The notes beneath the pieces were generated by a model, which saw only the letters and a program-made list of their open reading frames with translations, searched no databases and had not been told where the DNA came from. The translations under genes were made by a program, and so were the position numbers. Positions 21,966 to 32,991 of a DNA stretch of 64,000 bases are shown in pieces. Each line of letters begins with the position of its first letter. Positions within the stretch are counted from its first letter, which is position 1. The DNA is from Branchinecta lynchi (lineage: Eukaryota > Arthropoda > Branchiopoda > Anostraca > Branchinectidae), in NCBI GenBank assembly GCA_023053575.1, contig JAKZAP010000013.1:22809070-22873069 (forward strand), in the 5' to 3' direction.

Positions 21966-22100
21966 TAGGGGGTAGGGGGCGGTAGGTAGGTAGGGTGGCC
22001 TGGATGGTTGGGAGGAACGGTTCGTTGGGGGTGGTAGGGAGGAATTGGTGGATGGGTGGTCGGGGTGGTAGGGAGGGAGTAGGGTTGTTGGGAGGTATAT
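21966..22100 (+). repeat. G-rich segment of the LINE 3' UTR
   Basis: Runs such as 'ggggggtagggggcggtagg' and many 'gggagg' / 'gggtgg' words give strong G-quadruplex potential on the sense strand. The truncated copy at 35512 keeps only the later part. Confidence 0.7.
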
Positions 22101-22251
22101 GTTTATTTTGGAGGTTATAATGTGAAGAAGTCTGGTCTGTTTTTGTTTTTTTTTTTTTTTTTGGGGGGGGGGTCTGTTCTTTTCCTTTTTTCTTTTTTTT
22201 CATTAGTTATTTATTATGTTGTTTGTTGGTGTGTTTAGAAAATGGTTAACC

Positions 22252-22308
22252 TTTACTACTGCACGCCAGCAAAAACGTAGGTTTTTCCATTAGTGCAGTA
22301 GATGTAAA
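22252..22308 (+). promoter_or_regulatory. 3'-UTR stem-loop of the LINE
   Basis: 'tttactactgca' (22252-22263) pairs with 'tgcagtagatgtaaa' (22294-22308). The same hairpin is at 35758-35812 in the second copy, where loop bases differ and the stem is kept. Reverse transcriptases of this class often recognise such 3' structures; that role here is inferred. Confidence 0.7.
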
Positions 22309-22365
22309 TACAGAAGAGTTAAACCGTGTTTATTAATAAAATAAGTATCCTATCCTATCCTATCT

Positions 22366-22922
22366 CTGTAGCTGGTAGATTGCTCTGGTGTTGTCTGATG
22401 AAACTTCTGTTGTTTGTAGTATCGAAGAAAAGTTTCGTTTTCTGGATGAAAAGTTTCAAAAATGTACAAATATAACCGACTTACTTGCAGCCAATTCCAG
22501 AGCTTACAAGGAATTCTCAGTTAACACCGTTAACATGATTATTTACAAACAATACACATAATCCTGTGTATCTAATAACAGCGAATGGATAAGAAAAAAG
22601 AAACTCCGCTTATATTTGTGGAAGCTAGTAAATTGGAGTATGGCAGTCAGCGATTTCTGATGTAACATTGTATACTAGGGGGTGGTAATGTGACATCATG
22701 GTTGTCTGATCCGCCCATTGAACTTTAAAGGCAATTGGTGATAATGCAGAATGCCGTTTTGGCCATTTCTACTGCCTTTTCCCTCGACTGTGCTGTTGCC
22801 CTGAGCCACCGAATGGATGAAATGATTGTATATATTCAGTAAAGAATAGTCCTGTTTTAGTGTAATCTATGTCTAATATCACGAAAAATAAATTGATTGA
22901 CTGATTGATAGTTAATCCTTAC
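22366..22922. other. Intronic sequence with a retroelement tail
   Basis: A plus-strand tail 'aaaaataaattgattgactg' ends near 22911, next to the CCCH exon. A short plus frame at about 22390-22560 was considered and rejected. Confidence 0.4.
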
Positions 22923-23078
22923 CTGCATGTCGATCCATAGTAACAGTTCCCTGCCAAAAAGAACTTGCAAACTAAGTCCTGGAACTGTGGAGGGGGAGAG
23001 GGAGTGTCAGTTCTATTTCCATCAACGTGTAGGAATTTGCAATGATCCCCATATCGACAAGTGCCACGAGGATAAAAT
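22923..23078 (-). CDS. CCCH zinc-finger gene, exon with two fingers
   Basis: A 156-nt minus-strand exon with acceptor 'attcttttag' ending at 23079 and donor 'gtaagg' starting at 22922. It begins with one base (A) that completes a codon from an unseen upstream exon, then encodes 'FYPRGTCRYGDHCKFLH', the C-x5-C-x3-H end of a first CCCH finger, a Pro/Thr linker, and 'VCKFFLAGNCYYGSTC', the start of a second. The final AG joins the G of the exon at 10592-10759 to give 'CRFLH', completing C-x7-C-x5-C-x3-H. Paired CCCH fingers about 17 residues apart occur at the N-terminus of makorin-type ubiquitin ligases and in other RNA-binding proteins. No RING is visible, so the family is left open. The upstream exon must supply the first Cys. 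Confidence 0.82.
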
Positions 23079-23103
23079 CTAAAAGAATATGTAAGTTGTA
23101 GAA

Positions 23104-23170
23104 TTTTCTTCTCTAAGTAAGTAAAAGTAATTTATTTCTGACCCGCCATTTGAAAAGCGGAGTATGTAAA
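23104..23170 (-). repeat. Retroelement 3' end
   Basis: Read on the minus strand, 'tccgcttttcaaatggcggg' and 'cagaaataaattacttttac' match the plus-strand tail at 49560-49828. Confidence 0.5.
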
Positions 23171-23430
23171 AATAAACTAAAAGAATTAAATAAAACACAA
23201 CAAATACAATATACAATTTGTTTCAATCATCGGCCAGAAAAGAATGTAGAGTGTCATGTGCTGGCTTTGAATAGGCGTAGGCTACTTGCTCAGTTACTCT
23301 GCGTGATATCAATGATGGGCTGCCAGTGGTATGAACGGTCAAACATGGTAATAGGGCGGGTAATAAGACCGTTTTATGCCCGGGTCCCACTATAGTCACA
23401 CCTAGTAATAACACAGGTAATAAGGACGTC

Positions 23431-23945
23431 TTACGGTCGAAATTGGGAAGAAAAGACGTTGAAAACGAAAGATTGTCGAGATGGAAAAATCCATCTCCGC
23501 CGTTTTTCCATCTCCGCCATTTTGAAACGTATCCTTGAAGTGTTTGGACCAATCACAGACCAGAATCGCTGATTTTAGCCAGTTTTGTTTACGTTTAAGT
23601 GATGATGGTGGTAAAATATCTTGAATTGCTTCGTTCCAGGTGTGACCAGAATGAAACGTAAGAGTGGGTAATAACCAAATTAAAGAACCAAATTACGTAC
23701 AGATGTGTCTGAATGTGGCCCTGGCATTACGGTCGAAAATGGGATGAAAAGACGCTAAAAACTTAAAATAGCCGAGATTCTAAAAATCCATCTCCGCGAT
23801 TTTGAAACGTCCAAATCCATCTCCGAAATTTTGAACGGTATAGGGCTAATCACAGACCACAGTCACAGACTTTTGTTTTCTCACGAGTGATGATGGTGGT
23901 AATATTTCTTAACTTTCTTTGTTCGAAGTGCGAGTCACACTCGGA
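23431..23945. repeat. Diverged tandem duplication, period 297 bp
   Basis: Both units begin 'ttacggtcgaaa[at]tggga' (23431 and 23728). They share 'aatccatctccgc', 'ttttgaaacgt', 'accaatcacagacca' and 'gtgatgatggtggtaa'. A shorter 'atccatctccg' word is itself repeated inside each unit. Confidence 0.85.
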
Positions 23946-24210
23946 ATAAAGACATTTAAAGGACCTCTCGCACTATCAAAGTTACCTTTGATCAGCCACA
24001 ACTTGTTCATCTTCCCACAGAATCAACCCAAAGGTATTCATCTCTGCGCAGCTTTACTTTATTTGTCATTTCAATATTTTAGCCAATAGATTTTGTACTT
24101 ACAGTTAGCAATTTGTAAATGGCTATTCAGGGAATAAAAAATTATTATTATAATTTGGTTATTATAAAGGGTAGGGTATAAGGTTTGAAGCCAAGCTGAC
24201 CATTCATTAC

Positions 24211-24364
24211 GAAAGAAATAGAAAACCGTGATTCTCGGGGTTAAACGGTTTGCCGGAAGTGCAACCGAAATATCCGAATTTATATTTATCCCTCGCACAT
24301 CATCCTAGAGGATAATTAGCTGATCAAGAAAAAAAACCGAAAATCACGGTTTTCTATTTCTTTC
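24211..24364. mobile_element. Small inverted-repeat element
   Basis: The arms 24211-24238 ('gaaagaaatagaaaaccgtg...') and 24337-24364 are 28 bp with one mismatch, separated by about 98 bp. No target duplication is certain (flanks 'catta' and 'catta' are alike). Confidence 0.6.
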
Positions 24365-24565
24365 ATTATAAAGGGTGATTTCCAGATAATAAAATTATAA
24401 TAAAATTATTATTATAAAGGGTGATTTCCAGAGCCTGACACCAACACCTCTTAAAAATACCTTCAATTTCGGCGTGTAGCAAAGTAAGGATTTTCCCTCC
24501 TGAAGTATTGCTCAGCGTACCTTTGTAAATTTTGATAATGAATCTGGAATTGTGTCAGGGTAGGT

Positions 24566-26060
24566 ACAATAATAATATAACAACAGAGTTTATTTCATGA
24601 ATAGCTCATATAATTACTCGCTAGCGTCGGATCGTCACACAAACACGGCTAAAACTTAACAATCACTTCTCAATAATTACCTTAAAATATTTATATGTAT
24701 TTACAATTAATAACGAATATATCACAGTTCAGAATTAAAATAGTTCACGAAATATGGTACAAATGACAAAAGATCCCCGTCAGTAGAGTGGATATCGGGG
24801 CGAACAAGTCTGGTACAATAACGGGTTGCAGTTCGAAGCCTTGTTTCAGGTCGAGTCTGGTTTGGGACTTCCGAATCCGGTAGGAGAGATGTATGAAAAT
24901 CAGAGGACAAGCATTTACGTCCAAAATCCATTGTCAACTTGTGCCGTCTTTCAGACAGAGAGGAGAGACAAGTCTGTCTAGACCCGCTTCATACGATGTG
25001 TAGGTCGGGCCTAGCATGATCTTCACTACTCTCTTCTGAATCCCTTCAAGTCTGTCCCTCTGACCATCATTAAGTCCCGGGTGCCACACTGCACAAGAAT
25101 AGTCTACACACGGACGGATGTACGTACAGTACAATGACCGCATAACTCTTGGTGAAAGACCAAACCTACGAAGGACAGAACACGACTTAAGGAGTGGAGC
25201 TGCCTTCCGGAGAATCATATCAACGTCGGAATTCCACTTCAAATCCTTATCTAAAATAACGCCAAGAAGTTTTAAGCTATCTCTACATTCCATACCAATG
25301 TTTTCCTTAAGTGGAATATCTCTGTTAAGGAAAGAAACTCTTAGTAAAAAACTCTTAGTAGAACTGACTGACAATTTAACATCAGCCAGGTCCTTCTTCA
25401 TCATATCAAATATAGCTGAAAGTGTTAGCTCGGTCTGGATTGGAGGGATAGGTCGAAGTGATAAAGACGACAGATTGTCAGCGAATCTGAAACGGCTTGC
25501 AAAACTTTGTTAAAAACAATTACAAACGTTAAAGGTCCAAGCTTTGTCCCCTGGGGACTACTACCACAGAAAATATCTAGAAAATATGAAATTATCACTT
25601 TTCTGAAATATCAGTATTACACACTGTTTACGTCCTGTTAAAACTAGCTAGCAATCGGACCAAAAACTGACCGGCTCCCATTTCTTTAGCTTCACTAATT
25701 GCCACCTGGTGATCTAGACTATCTAAAGCTTTCACAATGTCGCTCAACAATATTTCCGCGTACGCATTATCCCCTTCTAAATGCCTCATAAGATCGTCAA
25801 CTAGCCTTATCAAATAATGGGAGGTACTGCATCAAGGTCTAAATCCAAATTGTCTGGGCTCAAGCTTTGCTTCAATATCTTCAAATAAATACTCAAAAAT
25901 AAAACTCTCAAAAACTTTAGACAGAACAGGCGCTTTTGAAATTGGTCGAAGATCGAAGATCGGTAGGTGCGATTGACTAGATCCTAAAGTAACAACTTCA
26001 AGAGACATTTCGCAAGTATAATTCAACTCCAGTAGAGATCTGCGACATGAGGCTTTCAAA
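24566..26060 (-). pseudogene. Degenerate LINE ORF2 with 3' end
   Basis: On the minus strand the order is 'LRPISKAPVLSKVFE' with 'LEPRQFGFRP' (26059-25832), a 'LVDDLMRHLEGDNAYAEILL' block (25813-25628), 'PQGTKLGP' at about 25550, then 'FADN' in place of the catalytic FADD near 25470, 'LADVKLSVSSTKS', 'LLGVILDKDLKWNSDVD' and 'YIRPCVDYSCAVWHPGL' (to 24934). A frameshift leads to the C-terminal 'TMDFGRKCLSSDFHTSLLP' (24937-24722). A (aat)n-like tail lies near 24570. At least two frameshifts and the D-to-N change make it inactive. Confidence 0.85.
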
Positions 26061-27727
26061 ATTCGTCCGAAACATACGAGTTTTTAACTCGATGTAAATA
26101 TATCTTTCTGGAAAGGGTGATTTCCAGAGCATCCAGTTTAGAAAAAAAATCAACGAAACCAATAGCTTTGGAGGACAAAACTTATTGATGCCCATCTCCG
26201 GGTTAAATTCTAAACCTGAACCCACATTTTTCAGCGTCATATCCCGACTCTCTAAAAACTGAGCTATCAAGGGGGTTGTGAACATATACCATTTGCCTAC
26301 TATTGCCGGTTAATAACAAGCTACACGAACTGATAAAATTTTATGTGGAGATGGAACTTATACAAGAGACAAACAAAACAGAAACCAATGGTGAATTAGG
26401 AAGTCTAGGACTCCAATGGAGCCATGTAAGACAGTCCAGGGACCACAGGGCATAGCCTAATGGATATAGCCAAAGAAAGATGAGTATATATGAGTCGCAC
26501 GCTACCCCCTCCCCTTGGTTATGCCACTGCTAATAGTAGAGGAACATAAACAGGATCTGCTGCAATTTGACACTGGCAACCTCAACAAGCAAAACAGCCC
26601 CAAGGACAATTTAAAGGACCTGTCGTCGGGGGCGTCCCAAGACGTTGTTCATTGGTGGGGGGACCTGGTAAAATTGGCCAAATCGTCACCTGATTTGTAC
26701 CGATTTTTTTTTTTTTTTTTTTTATAAAAACACAGCGAGGAAGCTACAATGTAAAAAGTTGCATAGTCTGTACAAAATCAAGTCTAAATTTGGCACCTTT
26801 TCACGCTATTCGACTTCTGTTTTTTCACGGATACGCCGTCACTAGCCTTTACATTTGGGGGACGTCCAGCTTGCCAACAGGACGCAATTGCTGCAAAGCG
26901 ACAACGTCGCTAACGCCCGCACACAAGGACAAAGTAAAGAGCCACAGGCGAAATTTTTTAATCCGCCTTTTTTTTCTGGCAACATTTAACTACTTTCCAT
27001 GCAAATTCTAGCTATTAATGTGGTTCAAGCCCCCCTAAATGCTGAACCTCAAACGCAACTAAATGACGCACCTTTCTTCTAAATAGTGAAGACTGCGAAA
27101 ATGGGCCGCAGGCGAATTTTGTGGATACACTGATGATCAAAGTGCCTTTTTGCGACCTCAAGACTGCCTATTAAACCACAGAGCTTTCTGGCGAAAAAAA
27201 AGGGGCCATCCAGGGTAAAGTATAAGATTCAGAGTAAATTTATTCTGAATTTACAGCAAACAAAAGTACGCTAGTTTTCACGTCAAAAGAAGGACTTATT
27301 ACTGAAGTACTGCAATCATTAGGAGTAAACGTTAAGTAATGAATGGCAACCAGCTGAAGCTACCATTAAATGGTAAAGAACCAGAGTTAAATAAATGCCA
27401 CTTAAATTACTGAACTCAGTAACTGGGATGAACCAAATAATGAATTCGTACTACCGAAAAAGTAACTAAAAATAAGGAACAGATCGGGGGCGGTATAACA
27501 ACCGAGTGTGAGTCCGGTAATAGATACGGACTAAACAAAATCCGGCGAATTACCGAATTCGGTAACGAATGAGACCAAATACACATTAAATCATCGAAGT
27601 TACGAAGGGACGGACCAAATGCTATAACAGCGGTAGAGCAACCGAATTTCGTAATGGAATAAAACTCTTGTTAGAACCACCTAGAACAACCGAATCTGTG
27701 AAGTCTGGTAATAGATGCGCACTAAAC
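26061..27727. other. No firm gene; repeat words shared with 29.3 kb
   Basis: 'gaattaccgaattcggtaac' plus 'gaatgagaccaaata' near 27550 recurs near 29320. A T-run lies at 26703-26724. 'aaagggtgatttccagagc' near 26108 also occurs near 24417. I see no ORF with family signal. Confidence 0.45.
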
Positions 27728-28435
27728 AACAAGACCAAAGGTTTCAATGGGATCCGAAAGATTTAATATTTATTAGACTTCTTGATCCAGACTATCGAAT
27801 GTAGTACATTTCCAAGTCTTCGCCAGACCTCTATAATATTTTTGCTATTTATACATAATCAACCGCTTGAACATGTGCACAAAAATGTTACAGTTTTGAA
27901 GTTTTTGCTTACGGCCAAACAACTAATCAAATGAGGAACCCAAGTTCAGATATGGATTCAACAAGCATATCTCATCTCTGATCGATTTCAAAAAGGTTTT
28001 TTAGATTTTTTTTTGTGTGTTTACCAAATTACTCGTATTTTAGCAGCCTCCATCTAGTGACATTGAGAGCCGAACCTTTCAACCCAAATTTCCAGTAGCA
28101 AACTTTGCCAGCTTATCCGTCAAGGAAATAAAGTTCAAAATTAAATTCAACTAATCGACTTCAGAAATAGCTTTGAGCTTCAACCAAACTTCCAGTTTAG
28201 GCCGAATTCCTGGTGAATTATTGGTCAGGCAAGAAAACTAAGTTCAGATATGGATTCAGTGGGCCTCCTTACCCATTAAATGAGTATCACATTAGCTTAA
28301 AACAAATTTCTTTTTATCCTTAATTCCCCTCCTTTGCCTCTAAATATAGGGACACATTTACGCATTTGGCCTGTTCTTTGCCAGTGAATCCTCATAAGAA
28401 TTCTGATCAACATATATCAACCCCTTCGACCCCCG
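27728..28435 (-). mobile_element. GGGATCCC element, minus copy, 5'-truncated
   Basis: It begins (left) with 'caagaccaaaggtttcaatg' and 'ggatccg', the reverse of the family's 3' end. It passes through tandem-unit remnants ('ttccagtttaggccgaattc') and reaches the reverse of 'tgaggattctttgggtc' near 28400. The GGGATCCC 5' terminus is absent. Confidence 0.7.
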
Positions 28436-28624
28436 CCCCCCCCAGACAATACAAAACCCAAAGAATACGTACTCTAGTTTTCAACAGTCCTCTATTAAAC
28501 CGAAGTCACCGTCACTCCTGGGTCCATAGATTAAACAAAGTGACGTCAGCTCACGCGCAGAGCTTTCGCCTGTGTGAATAAAGGGGTAGGGTAGGGACTG
28601 GAAAATTGGTCAACAAATTTTTTT

Positions 28625-29218
28625 TAATTATTACCCGATAGTTGTCGGATGCATTCTGACTTTTCAACCCAGTAAATGTCGGTTGGGACATTTGGGGTTG
28701 GAACAGCATGTCTCCTCAGTCTATATCGACTATGTGGGTGTTAAAACTTCATGATGAACTTCTGGATTCAGGGCAAACTACTTGTCCGGCGTAAAAAAAA
28801 TAAGTTTTCATAGTCGGATTCAGCATGTCTTCCTAACCCTGAATTGAACATCTAACCAACTTCAGATACAAGTTTACTTTTTCCCAATTTTCCGATTTTG
28901 CCGGATTTCGGATGAACTACTTGTCCGGCGATAAAATAGTTTTCATATCGGATTCAGCATGTCTCTTTACCCCTAGATCGACAATCTGAAAGATTGAAAA
29001 CCCTCAATCTGAAACCCCTCCTCCACCCCTGAATATACAGCTTTGGGGCCCATCCACGAACTTGACCTGTCCATTGGCCCAAAGAATCCTCCAACCAAGT
29101 TTCATCAATATACGTCATTCCCTTCGAGAGTTATCGTGCTTACAGTCGGACGGACAGACGGACAACTTTTACGAAAGTCATAGGTATCCCTCCACATACG
29201 TTTTGGGATCCCAAAAAT
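28625..29218 (-). mobile_element. GGGATCCC element, minus copy, 3'-truncated
   Basis: It runs from the palindrome 'ttttgggatcccaaaaa' (about 29201-29217), through 'acagtcggacggacagacgg' and 'aacttgacctgtccattg', to tandem units with 'tgccggatttcggatgaact'. The 3' terminal block is missing after about 28630. Confidence 0.8.
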
Positions 29219-29497
29219 CCGGTTAATTACCAAATTCAAATGAATCTGGATATTCACCCAATTATAAAACAGACTGACCGAATGCGGCAGAACAGACACA
29301 GGCTTGAGAAATGTCCGGTGAATTACCGAATTCGGTAACGAATGAGACCAAATAAACACGTTAAATCACGGAGGATGGGACGGATGCGGTGAAATCGAGG
29401 CAGACTGAACAAAATGTTGGATGAATTACCACCAATAAACCCTTACCACTAATAAACACGTTAAACCACCCAATCTGAAAATGTGGAGACAAAATGA

Positions 29498-30223
29498 TTT
29501 TTGGGATCCCAAAACGTAAGTGGAGGGATACCTATGACATCGCAAAAATGTCCGTCTGTCTGTAAACACGATAACTCTCGAAGGGAATGAGATACTTTTA
29601 AGAAACTTGGTGTAATATTCATTGCGTCAAGGGTGAGGTCAAATTCAAAACCGGAAAGTTGGTTAAAAGTAAAAGTTTCATTTAAAGTTGATTAAATGTT
29701 CGATTTAAGGGGTAAAAAGACATGCTGAACACGATGGTGAAAACCATTTTCTCGCCGAACAACTAGTTCGCCTGGAATCCGGCCACAACCGAAAAATTTG
29801 TTAAAAGCAAAAGTTTGATTAGATGACAGATTAAGGAGTAAGAAGACAGGCTGAGTCTGTATATGACAAACGTTTTTTACCCGGACATATAATTAGTCCG
29901 GAATCCGGTTGTAACCAGAATTTTTTTAAATCAAAGTTTTATTTAAAGTTGATTAGATGTTCTTTATAATGATAAAGAGATACGCTGGATTCGTTTCTGA
30001 ATTTATTTTTTGCTGGACTAGTAGTTCGCTCGGAATTCGGGTGAAACCGGAAACTTGGCAAAAGTAAAAGCAGGAAGTCTTGGTCAGTATCGTAAAAATA
30101 AATATGGCTTATAGAAGTATATCTGAAATTGGTTTTCTCTGATGACTAGCCCGGCGAAGGCAAGACCCAATTGTCTGAATTAAAAATTAGATTTTTGGGA
30201 TCCCATCGACACCTTTGGTCTTG
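29498..30223 (+). mobile_element. GGGATCCC element, short complete copy
   Basis: Both ends are present: 'tttttgggatcccaaaacgt' at 29498 and 'tttttgggatcccatcgaca' near 30191 with 'cctttggtcttgc'. It has about three to four core units, and part of the unique 5' block is deleted. Flanking sequences 29440-29495 and 30240-30305 are related direct repeats ('aataaacacgttaaa...caatctgaaaatgtgg'). Confidence 0.85.
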
Positions 30224-31099
30224 CTTAAAACGGGCATCGCGGCAAATTACCACCAATAAACAATTACCACCGATAAAAACGTTAAATGACCCAATTTGGA
30301 AATGTGGGGAAAAAAGATTTTCTAAAATGGGCATCGCGGCTTAGCCACGATGCCCAAAACGTAGGGGGAAGCTGCCCCCCCCCCTCGGGACGCCCCTGCC
30401 TGTCGTGTCTACAATACCAATGCAACCTACTTCTGTACACTTGCCACCATTCACTATTTTCCATTCGCATTACGCTCCTGACGAGTGTTCGCGCCTCATG
30501 CTGTTATTGCGCAGAACCGGTTATTTGAATTTTGCAAAGTTTTTGCTAGAAGTCAATGTGCTCTGGAAAAGGCTTGAAACAGCCGAAGCCGTGGATATTT
30601 TGTTAAAAGCATAGCCTAGTTTTACAGTATTCAAACAGTTCTGAATACTGGAACACAAACAGCAAACAATGAGAGGTATGCTTTAAGGTAGGGCTAAGGA
30701 TCTGGACCAAACAATGAAGAAATAAATTAAATGAAAATGGTTTTCTTTATGTTCAACTTAAAAAGTCGGCATTGACGAAATAGTTATTCTTTACATGGTG
30801 GAGGATATTCTACATTGCTCACACCTGGATACACACTCTAGTTATATGTGAATCCTTAATTTTAGATCACAGCGCCTAAAAACTCAAGGCCATTCTTGCT
30901 AGATCCTTTCTGTGGAACTGCACAGCTTCTTCACACATTTTTATGCAAAATGGCCCAATTGGGGGAGGTTTTTTACTTTTGAACTTCAACAACTTTTATG
31001 CTCCTAGATGAAGCTCGACTACCAAACAGCAAACGCTGGATACCTGTTGGTAGCCTACTCTAACCATGATCCAGGGGAATCACATTTGGGAGGGATTGC
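30224..31099. other. Repeat remnants, no gene
   Basis: 'agccgaagccgtggatattt' and 'gcatagcctagttttacagt' (30575-30630) are remnants of MITE family D. A poly-C tract is at 30376. Nothing coding is supported. Confidence 0.45.
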
Positions 31100-31300
31100 T
31101 CCCCTCGATGGTGTCAGCCAGTCGGTAAAAAAAAAAACACGAATGGGCACGAAGCTACGTGACTCTTTGTACGAAAAGTTTTTTGGGGGAAATGATCAAT
31201 TTATTTTTTGATCAGTTTTTTCTGAAAATCAGTTGATTTTTAATTAAAATAGTTATTTTCTATGAAAAAAGTTGGTAAAAATGTCTAGTCTCTTGGTAAA
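31100..31300 (+). mobile_element. Poly-C MITE family A, left-half remnant
   Basis: 'cagccagtcggtaaaaaaa' and 'tctgaaaatcagttgatttt' are family A motifs. The matching right end ('ccattttggctagtaacag') appears at 32470-32490, beyond other insertions, so the copy may have been split. Confidence 0.5.
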
Positions 31301-31311
31301 TACCTTCCCTA

Positions 31312-31603
31312 TAGTCATACAAAAATCCTAAAATTTTGGGTGAGGTGTAAAATCTGAGCATGCCCCAACATATGGGCATGGTCCTCATACGTTGGGGCAC
31401 CATGCCCTGCAGCAAGAGCATGGTAACCCCATAAAAATCTGTTGTCCGCAGTTGAATCAAGAATCTGAATGATTGGAAATTTACATTTCAAACAGATTGT
31501 CAACAGGGTACCATGCCCTTGCTGCAGAGCATGGTGCCCTGACATATGAACAGCATGCCCAGACGTTGGAGCACCATGCCCAAAAATTGAGGATTTATGA
31601 TGT
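31312..31603 (+). mobile_element. Palindromic hAT-type MITE, family B
   Basis: It starts 'agtcatacaaaaatccta', contains repeated 'accatgccc' / 'gggcatggt' words and ends 'attgaggatttatgatg'. It is colinear with the better-bounded copy at 32678-32991. Confidence 0.75.
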
Positions 31604-31837
31604 TCATTCTAACCTTTACATAGACATAGACATTTTTTTAATTTCATCAAAAACACATAAATTAAGCAAACAATTTACCATTAGCGGCCACTTTTAAGAC
31701 AAAAAAAATCCTGATTGTGGATGTAATTCTAACCACCACGAATCCACTATATCATTCACTCATTATCCCATCATTCCCACTATATCAACTTTCATTCAAT
31801 ATTTTATTATTTTATTTTTTTTAACAACCCAATTCGC

Positions 31838-32345
31838 TGTAGGGTGGTCTAATCAAGAAGTTGGTGAAGCTATGTTCACAAGCATGTCTTGACGAGCACA
31901 GATACATAGGCACGTGCCTGGACCAAAAACTGTGCCAAGCAAGGTATGGGTGTGAATGGTGACCCTAGGCATCTGTGCTTAGCCAGGCAAGGCATGCTTC
32001 TATAATGCTGTTCTTGTGAATGGGGCTTTAGATCTGCTTTGGATAGTCCAGCCGTCCAGGGATGGTCACTTCTCAATTCTCTTTTTAATGGTCCTTTTCA
32101 ACAAAAACATGCTGTTTTGCAAGATAATTGAGAAATAAAAAGCAAGAACTGAGAACTGACACGGAAAACACAACTATTGTTTCTTCTGCTTAATTCCAGA
32201 TTTCATAGCTACACAAGACTGGAGATAAGAACAAAGCACAGCTGCAGATCATATCTTCTCCTTTTGACAACCATCCAATTCCTTAAATTTTATCTCAGAT
32301 AAGATACTAGGCACAATAGGAAAGATTAATAAGAAAAAAAGTGTA
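31838..32345 (+). repeat. Segmental duplication, copy 1 (uninterrupted)
   Basis: It shares 'gcatgtcttg/gcatgtattg', 'aggcatctg', 'aaggcatgcttct', 'gggatggtcacttctcaatt', 'tgcaagataattgagaaa' and 'atctcagataagat' with 32590-33910. It provides the empty sites for two insertions there. Confidence 0.85.
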
Positions 32346-32387
32346 CCATCTTAAAAATCTCTTCGAAAATAAACATATAAGCACGCA

Positions 32388-32452
32388 CCATGCCCATACA
32401 TTGGGGCATGCCCCAATGTTTATGCCCAAATATATGGATTTGTGTATGACTG
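32388..32452 (+). mobile_element. MITE family B, right-end fragment
   Basis: 'caccatgcccatacattggg' through 'ggatttgtgtatgactg', then directly 'ctcccccccccc' of a family A right end. Confidence 0.65.
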
Positions 32453-32677
32453 CTCCCCCCCCCCTGAAACCATTTTGGCTAGTAACAGACCCGTAACGAA
32501 CCTACTCCAATCTAAAGGAATTCTGAATGGTTGATATCTGACCTACATTCAAATAATCAATATTTTCTGGGTTAGCAACGCATACAATGTGCTGTAGGGG
32601 GGCCTAATCAAGATGTTGGTGAAGGTATGTTCATAAGCATGTATTGCCAAGCACAGATAAAGTACATCAGTCTGGAT

Positions 32678-32991
32678 CAGTCATACACAAATCCTCAAAT
32701 TTTGGGTATGGTGCCACAATGTCTGGGCATGCCCCAACATGCGAGCATGGTACTCATATGCTGGGGCACCATGCCCCCCAGCAAGGGCATGGTACCCCGA
32801 CACAAATCTGGTGTCAACTGTTGAATCAAAAATCTGAATCTGAAATTTGCTTTCCAAACAAAATTTTAAGAGGGTACCATGCTCTTGCTGCAGAGCATGG
32901 TGCCGTAACGTATGAGCACCATTCCTAGACGTTAGGACATGTCCAAATGCTGGAGCACCATGCCCAAAAAACTAGGATTTATGTATGACTG
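32678..32991 (+). mobile_element. Palindromic hAT-type MITE, family B, complete
   Basis: The terminal repeats are 'cagtcatacacaaatcct' and 'aggatttatgtatgactg' (complementary with few mismatches). An 8-bp target duplication 'gtctggat' / 'gtctggaa' lies at 32670-32677 and 32992-32999. It is 314 bp. The ORFs on both strands are repeat artefacts. Confidence 0.85.

Larger units (their letters stand above)
18330..22363 (+). mobile_element. Non-LTR retrotransposon (LINE), near-complete
   Basis: It carries a C-terminal ORF1 fragment (18335-18703), a T-rich spacer, an uninterrupted ORF2 (18949-21948), and a G-rich then T-rich 3' UTR ending in a stem-loop (22252-22308), 'aataaaataag' and a (tatcc)n tail (22346-22363). 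The 5' part of ORF1 is absent, so the copy is probably 5'-truncated near 18330. It lies antisense in the CCCH gene intron. A truncated copy of the same family is at 35512-35858. Confidence 0.9.
10760..22922 (-). other. 12.2-kb intron of the CCCH gene (inferred)
   Basis: It is bounded on the minus strand by donor 'gtaagg' (22922) and acceptor 'tttttag' (10760), with matching phase. It contains, mostly antisense to the gene, a GGGATCCC element with a nested hAT, retroelement tails, a MITE, a hammerhead-like motif, a 111-bp duplication and an intact LINE. The intron call stands or falls with the two flanking exons. Confidence 0.65.

Noticed and set aside
22390..22560. Plus-strand frame with 'EEKFRFLDEKFQKC', LINE ORF1-like coiled coil
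   Set aside because: Too short, no start or RNA-binding domain, no matching ORF2 nearby; chance cannot be excluded.
27540..29385. Direct repeats 'gaattaccgaattcggtaac' as long target duplications or LTRs
   Set aside because: The repeats are short, internal to longer diverged sequence, and do not abut the element ends; they are better seen as remnants of a local tandem repeat.
31260..32928. Several ORFs rich in His, Met and Gly
   Set aside because: All derive from the 'accatgccc' repeats of MITE family B on either strand.
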